The translations under genes and the position numbers were made by a program. A stretch of DNA of 45,059 nt from Bacteroidales bacterium (GTDB lineage Bacteria; Bacteroidota; Bacteroidia; Bacteroidales; F082), in NCBI GenBank assembly GCA_015493215.1, contig WGDP01000016.1, positions 1-45,059 of the forward strand, read 5' to 3'. How positions within the stretch are numbered: the first letter of the stretch is position 1; every line of letters starts with the position of its first letter. The notes under the pieces were generated by a model, which worked only from the letters and a program-made list of their open reading frames with translations, was not told the DNA's origin and did not search any database. Below are positions 41,444-45,059 of this stretch, in pieces.

Positions 41444-42457
41444 ATGAATTTAGAAACAAAATATTTGGGCCTGACACTCAAAAACCCTGTCATTGTTGGT
41501 GCCAGCAACCTGGTTACCGATGTTAAAATGTTAAAAAAGCTGGAAGAAGCCGGTGCTGCCGCTATTGTTTACAAATCACTTTTTGAAGAGCAGATAAACC
41601 TTGAAAACCTTCAACTGGAGGAAGATTTAACCCAGTATGATGACCGCCATGCGGAAATGGGATCCTTTTTTCCTTCCGATGTTTACGAGGCAGGCCCCGA
41701 AGAGTTTTTGTTACATTTTAAGGAAGCCCGGCAAGCCATCAGCATACCGCTTATTGCAAGCCTGAACGCTGTTTATGATGATACCTGGTACGAATATGCC
41801 AAAAAACTGGAAGAAGCAGGTGCCGATGCGCTGGAGTTGAATTTTTATAACAACCCGAGAGAGTTCGATATGGAAGGCCGTGCCATTATTCAGGAAGAAC
41901 TGGACATCATCAAAGGCGTTAAGGAGGCTGTAAATATTCCGGTAAGTGTAAAATTAAGCCCTTACTACACCAATGTGTTGTACACCATTAAAGAAATGGA
42001 ACACAGAGGCACACAAGGTTTTGTTTTGTTTAACCGCTTGTTCCAGCCCGATATCGACATCAACAAAGAGAGCATGCATTTTCCATATCATTTAAGCCAG
42101 CAACAGGACAACAGGTTGCCGTTACGCTATGCAGGCATCCTGTTTGGTAACACCAAAGCCGATGTTTGTGCCAACTCGGGAATTTTTAACGGCGACGATG
42201 TGATAAAAATGCTGCTTGCCGGTGCCAATGTGGTTCAGGTGGTAAGCACCATTTACAAACACGGCCCGCAGCAAATTTCAAAAATACTGGAAGATATGGA
42301 GATATGGATGGCCAATAAGCAATATGAAACCATCGACAGCTTCCGCGGAAACCTCTCCAAAAAGAATGTTAAAGACCCGTATGCTTATCGCCGGGCACAA
42401 TATGTTGATATTTTAATGAAATCAAGCGAAATTTTTAAGCAATACCCGATTATATAA
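41444..42457 (+). CDS. Dihydroorotate dehydrogenase-like FMN protein
   Basis: 337 aa with a TIM-barrel of the DHODH family. Recognisable parts are LGLTLKNPVIVGASNLVTD (N-terminal substrate/FMN loop), GAAAIVYKSLFEEQI, PLIASLNAV, GADALELNFYNNP, PVSVKLSPYYTN (Lys of the FMN site) and NSGIFNGDDVIKMLLAGANVVQVVSTIYKHGP (phosphate-binding end). The usual catalytic Cys/Ser loop of true DHODH is not obvious, and Bacteroidota genomes often carry such a paralog besides PyrD. The role in pyrimidine synthesis is therefore unproven. A strong bidirectional terminator follows. Confidence 0.85.
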   Translation: MNLETKYLGLTLKNPVIVGASNLVTDVKMLKKLEEAGAAAIVYKSLFEEQINLENLQLEEDLTQYDDRHAEMGSFFPSDVYEAGPEEFLLHFKEARQAISIPLIASLNAVYDDTWYEYAKKLEEAGADALELNFYNNPREFDMEGRAIIQEELDIIKGVKEAVNIPVSVKLSPYYTNVLYTIKEMEHRGTQGFVLFNRLFQPDIDINKESMHFPYHLSQQQDNRLPLRYAGILFGNTKADVCANSGIFNGDDVIKMLLAGANVVQVVSTIYKHGPQQISKILEDMEIWMANKQYETIDSFRGNLSKKNVKDPYAYRRAQYVDILMKSSEIFKQYPII

Positions 42458-42471
42458 ATCGCTTTGGATTA

Positions 42472-42514
42472 AAAAAACCCTGTTCAGGCCATTGTTATCC
42501 GAACAGGGTTTTTT
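42472..42514. terminator. Bidirectional rho-independent terminator
   Basis: AAAAAACCCTGTTC (42472-42485) and GAACAGGGTTTTTT (42501-42514) are perfectly complementary over 14 bp with a 15-nt loop. The A-rich and T-rich flanks make it functional on both strands, between the convergent DHODH-like and GH13 genes. Confidence 0.9.
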
Positions 42515-42538
42515 ATTGTCTTTTCGGGTTGTACAAAA

Positions 42539-43912
42539 TCAGGGTTGCACAAAAATAAGATACTCCCAGGGCTTAAGATGCCAGCGGTGTTTACCGTTAA
42601 AATGAAACGGTTCTCCTGATTTAAAGTCGGTATAATCTCCTTTCAAATCATTGTTTTCCAACTTAAAGGATTGCGACTCTTTACTCAGGTTCATAACTAC
42701 CATAATACGGTTGTTATCCGTTTGACGATAGAAGGCAAAAACATCATCGTTAACCCCTTTTGACAAAGGAATAAGTTTGCCGCCGGCAACCCCGTTCCAT
42801 AAAGCGTGGTTATTGTGTTTCAGGTCGATAAGTTTAGCATAAAAGTCGGCTTTGTCCAAATTACTCCAGTCAATGGTGTCTTTATCAAAAAACCGAAGTC
42901 GCTTATCCAACCCGGCTTCCTGGCCGCTGTAAATAAGCGGAAACCCGGGAGCCACAAAAGTAAACGCGGCAAAAGCTTCTCCCGCCCGGTCGCCCATACG
43001 CTCCTTTACGGTTCCGTTCCATGAATTTTCGTCGTGGTTGGTGGTAAAAGTCATCCTGTACATATCAGGGGCAAAAACAGTGTCATTCCATTGATAATAG
43101 TCCCAAATATCGTTGGCTTTCTTTTTACCCTGTGCAATGTCGTTCATCAGGTGGAGTAGTTTCCACGAGTAGTTCATGTCGAAAGCTTCACGTAAAAGAT
43201 CCACATTGTCTTCATCTTCGGCAAGCATAAAAACGGGTTTTATTTCATCCAGTTCCTTTCGGGCATTGTCCCAAAAATCGGTGGGAACCATCCCCGCCAC
43301 GTCGCAGCGATAACCATCAATGTTAAAATCTCTCACCCAATATTTAAGGGCTTCGGTCATGGCTTCACGCATCTCGGGGTTGTTGTAGTCAAACGAAATT
43401 ACATCTGTCCAGTCAAAGGGAGAAATCAGGTTTCCCTTATCATCTTTTTCATAATAATCGGGGTGCTGTTCAACCCAAACATTGTCCCATGCCGAATGGT
43501 TTGCTACCCAGTCGAGGATAACTTTCATGCCCAGCCTGTGTGCCTCTTCAACCACCTTGCGAAAGTCGTCTTTGGTACCAAATTCGGGGTTAATGGCGTG
43601 ATAATCTTTTACGGCATAATAGCTTCCGAGTGAACCTTTCCGGTTTTTCTCCCCCACCGGAAAAACGGGCATCAACCATAAAATATCCACGCCCATTTTT
43701 TTTAATCGCGGCAGGTGCTTGCCAAAAGCTTCAAATGTTCCTTCCGGCGTATATTGCCGTACGTTTACCTCATATATGTTGGCATTTCGTGTCCAATCCA
43801 AATGTTTCATATTATGTTGTTTGTTGTTTTCTGTTTGTTTAATTGCGGGCTGCCCAAACAGAATTCCTCCTGTAATTAAAAGGGGCAGCAATGATACAAA
43901 TATTTTTTTCAT
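42539..43912 (-). CDS. GH13 alpha-amylase family glycoside hydrolase
   Basis: 457 aa with a signal peptide (MKKIFVSLLPLLITGGILFGQ). The four conserved GH13 regions are present: VILDWVANHS (I), GYRCDVAGM with nucleophile Asp204 (II), MLAEDED with acid/base Glu232 (III) and TTNHDEN with Asp294 (IV). A C-terminal beta-domain ends the protein (NNRIMVVMNLSKESQSFKLENNDL). It should hydrolyse alpha-1,4-glucans in the periplasm or at the surface. The GH31 gene lies upstream on the same strand, but 207 bp with its own promoter and a tandem-repeat array separate them. The family's exact specificity (amylase, neopullulanase-like or maltogenic) cannot be read from the motifs. Confidence 0.93.
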   Translation of the reverse strand: MKKIFVSLLPLLITGGILFGQPAIKQTENNKQHNMKHLDWTRNANIYEVNVRQYTPEGTFEAFGKHLPRLKKMGVDILWLMPVFPVGEKNRKGSLGSYYAVKDYHAINPEFGTKDDFRKVVEEAHRLGMKVILDWVANHSAWDNVWVEQHPDYYEKDDKGNLISPFDWTDVISFDYNNPEMREAMTEALKYWVRDFNIDGYRCDVAGMVPTDFWDNARKELDEIKPVFMLAEDEDNVDLLREAFDMNYSWKLLHLMNDIAQGKKKANDIWDYYQWNDTVFAPDMYRMTFTTNHDENSWNGTVKERMGDRAGEAFAAFTFVAPGFPLIYSGQEAGLDKRLRFFDKDTIDWSNLDKADFYAKLIDLKHNNHALWNGVAGGKLIPLSKGVNDDVFAFYRQTDNNRIMVVMNLSKESQSFKLENNDLKGDYTDFKSGEPFHFNGKHRWHLKPWEYLIFVQP

Positions 43913-43984
43913 GGGATACGGGTGTTTGTTTGCAATAAAATAAAAACCGTTTCATTACCATTAAATACTGGATATTGTCAAGAG

Positions 43985-43992
43985 CAAATATA
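43985..43992 (-). promoter_or_regulatory. Bacteroidota -7 element for the GH13 gene
   Basis: The minus strand reads TATATTTG (TAnnTTTG), 72 nt before the GH13 ATG at 43912. It ends 6 bp from the tandem-repeat array at 43999, which occupies the expected activator or repressor position. Confidence 0.55.
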
Positions 43993-43998
43993 GTAAAC

Positions 43999-44098
43999 AG
44001 GCTTGGATTTTTACACTTTTATTGTAGAAAGAGGCTTGGATTTTTACATGTTTACTGTAAAAAGAGGCTTGGATTTTTACACTTTTTGCTCTACTATT
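43999..44098. repeat. Three 33-bp tandem repeats upstream of the GH13 promoter
   Basis: AGGCTTGGATTTTTACA begins units at 43999, 44032 and 44065, an exact 33-bp period. The first 17 bases are identical in all three; the remaining 16 vary. The array lies on the upstream side of the GH13 -7 box. Thirty-three bp is about three helical turns, so three proteins could bind on the same DNA face. The ORF 44003-44260 crosses it and is not treated as a gene. Confidence 0.7.
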
Positions 44099-44119
44099 TA
44101 TAATATATCAGGTTTGCTT

Positions 44120-45059
44120 TTATGCTTTACGCTTTATAATCAAAACATTATCTTTATTGCCCCACACAAACGAAACAATCCAGATATGACGTTTTTTATC
44201 AAAATAATAACCCTGCCCTTTCTTGTCCGGTTTTTTCTTTTTAAGCTTTACATCGTTTAAATAAAATACCGGTTTTTTAAGCGCCTGCATACCAATAATT
44301 TCAAAGGTGATGTTTCTTTCATCAGGCTTGCCCGGATAATCGCCCCCGATTTTTGAAAACAGAAAAACAGGATTGCCCTTTTCATCTTCTTTTTTCACAA
44401 ACATAAGGGTTTCAAAAGCGCCCTTTTTCAAGGCATCGGGGTCGCTGCCATCGTCGGTGTACATCACATAGTTTGTTGTGGCTTTGTGTGTATCGGTGTA
44501 ATAACGAACGGTCAGGTTTTTTGTGGAATAATTATCGGTGGTTTTTACAGGTTTAACCATGGGTACAAACGATCCTGCCTTTACAAACAGCGGCATGTTA
44601 TTGATGGTTACCGGAATTTGGTACTCGTTTCCTCCGGGATATTTCCGATTGGTAAAAAAGTCGTACCACTGTACGGATTTAGGCAAAAACAGGGTGCTTG
44701 ATTTTTCGCCGGGATTAAGAACCGGAGCCACCAGCAATTGGCTGCCAAATAAATATTCATCCGAAACGGAGAAATTCTCCTCGTCATCGGGAAATTCAAA
44801 AAAGAGAGGGCGCATTATGGGATACCCTTTTAGGGTAGCTTGTGCCGCCACAGAATAAATATAAGGCAGCAGGCTGTATCGCAGGTTCATATATTTCCGT
44901 ACAATATTTTGAGTTTGCTCACTAAAATAAACCGGTTCCGAAGGCAATATTTCGCTCTGTCCGTGCGGACGTAAAATGGGGGTAAAACAGGCAAATTGCA
45001 GCCAGCGGGTATAAAGTTCCTCGTCGCGAGTGCCCTGGGCAAAACCACCTGCATCGGAA
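44120..45059 (-). CDS. GH31 alpha-glucosidase-family glycoside hydrolase (5' partial)
   Basis: The ORF track starts at an internal TTG (44947), but the frame stays open to the window edge. The added residues read SDAGGFAQGTRDEELYTRWLQFACFTPILRPHGQSE, the GH31 acid/base and post-catalytic segment. The rest gives MNLRYSLLPYIYSVAAQATLKGYPIMRPLFFEFPDDEENFSVSDEYLFGSQLLVAPVLNPGEKSSTLFLPKSVQWYDFFTN, typical of the GH31 C-terminal part, then two beta-sandwich domains. The catalytic nucleophile region is outside the window. Alpha-glucosidase or alpha-xylosidase are the main options; the GH13 neighbour favours alpha-glucan use. Confidence 0.9.
   Translation of the reverse strand, partial: SDAGGFAQGTRDEELYTRWLQFACFTPILRPHGQSEILPSEPVYFSEQTQNIVRKYMNLRYSLLPYIYSVAAQATLKGYPIMRPLFFEFPDDEENFSVSDEYLFGSQLLVAPVLNPGEKSSTLFLPKSVQWYDFFTNRKYPGGNEYQIPVTINNMPLFVKAGSFVPMVKPVKTTDNYSTKNLTVRYYTDTHKATTNYVMYTDDGSDPDALKKGAFETLMFVKKEDEKGNPVFLFSKIGGDYPGKPDERNITFEIIGMQALKKPVFYLNDVKLKKKKPDKKGQGYYFDKKRHIWIVSFVWGNKDNVLIIKRKA

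Noticed and set aside
43999-44098. Possible CRISPR array
   Set aside because: Only three units, the variable parts are 16 bp and partly alike, and no cas gene is present.
44003-44260. 85-aa ORF with three 11-residue repeats (GLDFYTFIVER-like)
   Set aside because: It is created by the 33-bp DNA tandem array, starts without a promoter or RBS, and runs antisense into the GH31 gene.

Overview
The window is chromosomal DNA of a Bacteroidota bacterium, probably from the Bacteroidales/Marinilabiliales side of the phylum (the order is an inference). Three things support this. At least a dozen starts are preceded by the phylum-specific -7 element TAnnTTTG. Five encoded proteins end in a type IX secretion (T9SS) C-terminal sorting domain with a YPNP/MPNP-type motif. 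There is also an ECF sigma factor followed by an anti-sigma protein fused to a beta-barrel. No rRNA, tRNA, transposase, integrase or CRISPR array was recognised.

Layout. 1-4.1 kb holds housekeeping genes: the end of a cyclophilin, pheS, a phosphofructokinase and a Na+/acidic amino acid symporter. 4.3-9.5 kb holds an operon of ECF sigma factor, dual-membrane anti-sigma-like protein and T9SS-exported PKD protein, then a second T9SS protein. 9.5-15.8 kb holds queD overlapping a T9SS-exported endonuclease I, an MntP-like membrane protein, free Met-R-sulfoxide reductase, a membrane-anchored reductive-dehalogenase-like Fe-S protein, an unknown membrane protein and a glutamine synthetase. 15.9-22.2 kb is accessory: a lipoprotein esterase, a lone integron-type gene cassette carrying a SecDF-P1-like lipoprotein and its attC site, two more T9SS proteins around a YitT-family protein, and a patch of palindromic repeats. 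22.3-30 kb holds pepP-xseA-xseB (overlapping), an AT-rich insert (metallophosphoesterase plus a small ORF), a polysaccharide deacetylase divergent from a saccharopine-dehydrogenase-like gene, and an MFS sugar-type transporter. 30.3-33.3 kb holds a TPR/TM/LuxR-type regulator followed by a small outer-membrane barrel and a CsgG/TolB-like periplasmic protein. 33.6-39.9 kb is a complete MarR-MFP-RND-TolC efflux locus. 40-45 kb holds a beta-lactamase-family lipoprotein, a dihydroorotate-dehydrogenase-like protein, and a GH13 plus (partial) GH31 pair for alpha-glucan breakdown.

The most noteworthy items are: (a) a textbook-structured integron cassette (16973-17973) standing alone, with no integrase or neighbouring attC in view; (b) the sigma/dual-membrane anti-sigma/T9SS-cargo operon; (c) the Tat-less, three-TM reductive-dehalogenase-like protein; (d) three 33-bp tandem repeats just upstream of the GH13 promoter; and (e) a 214-bp MITE-like element with 15-bp terminal inverted repeats that supplies the stop codon of the tolC-type gene.
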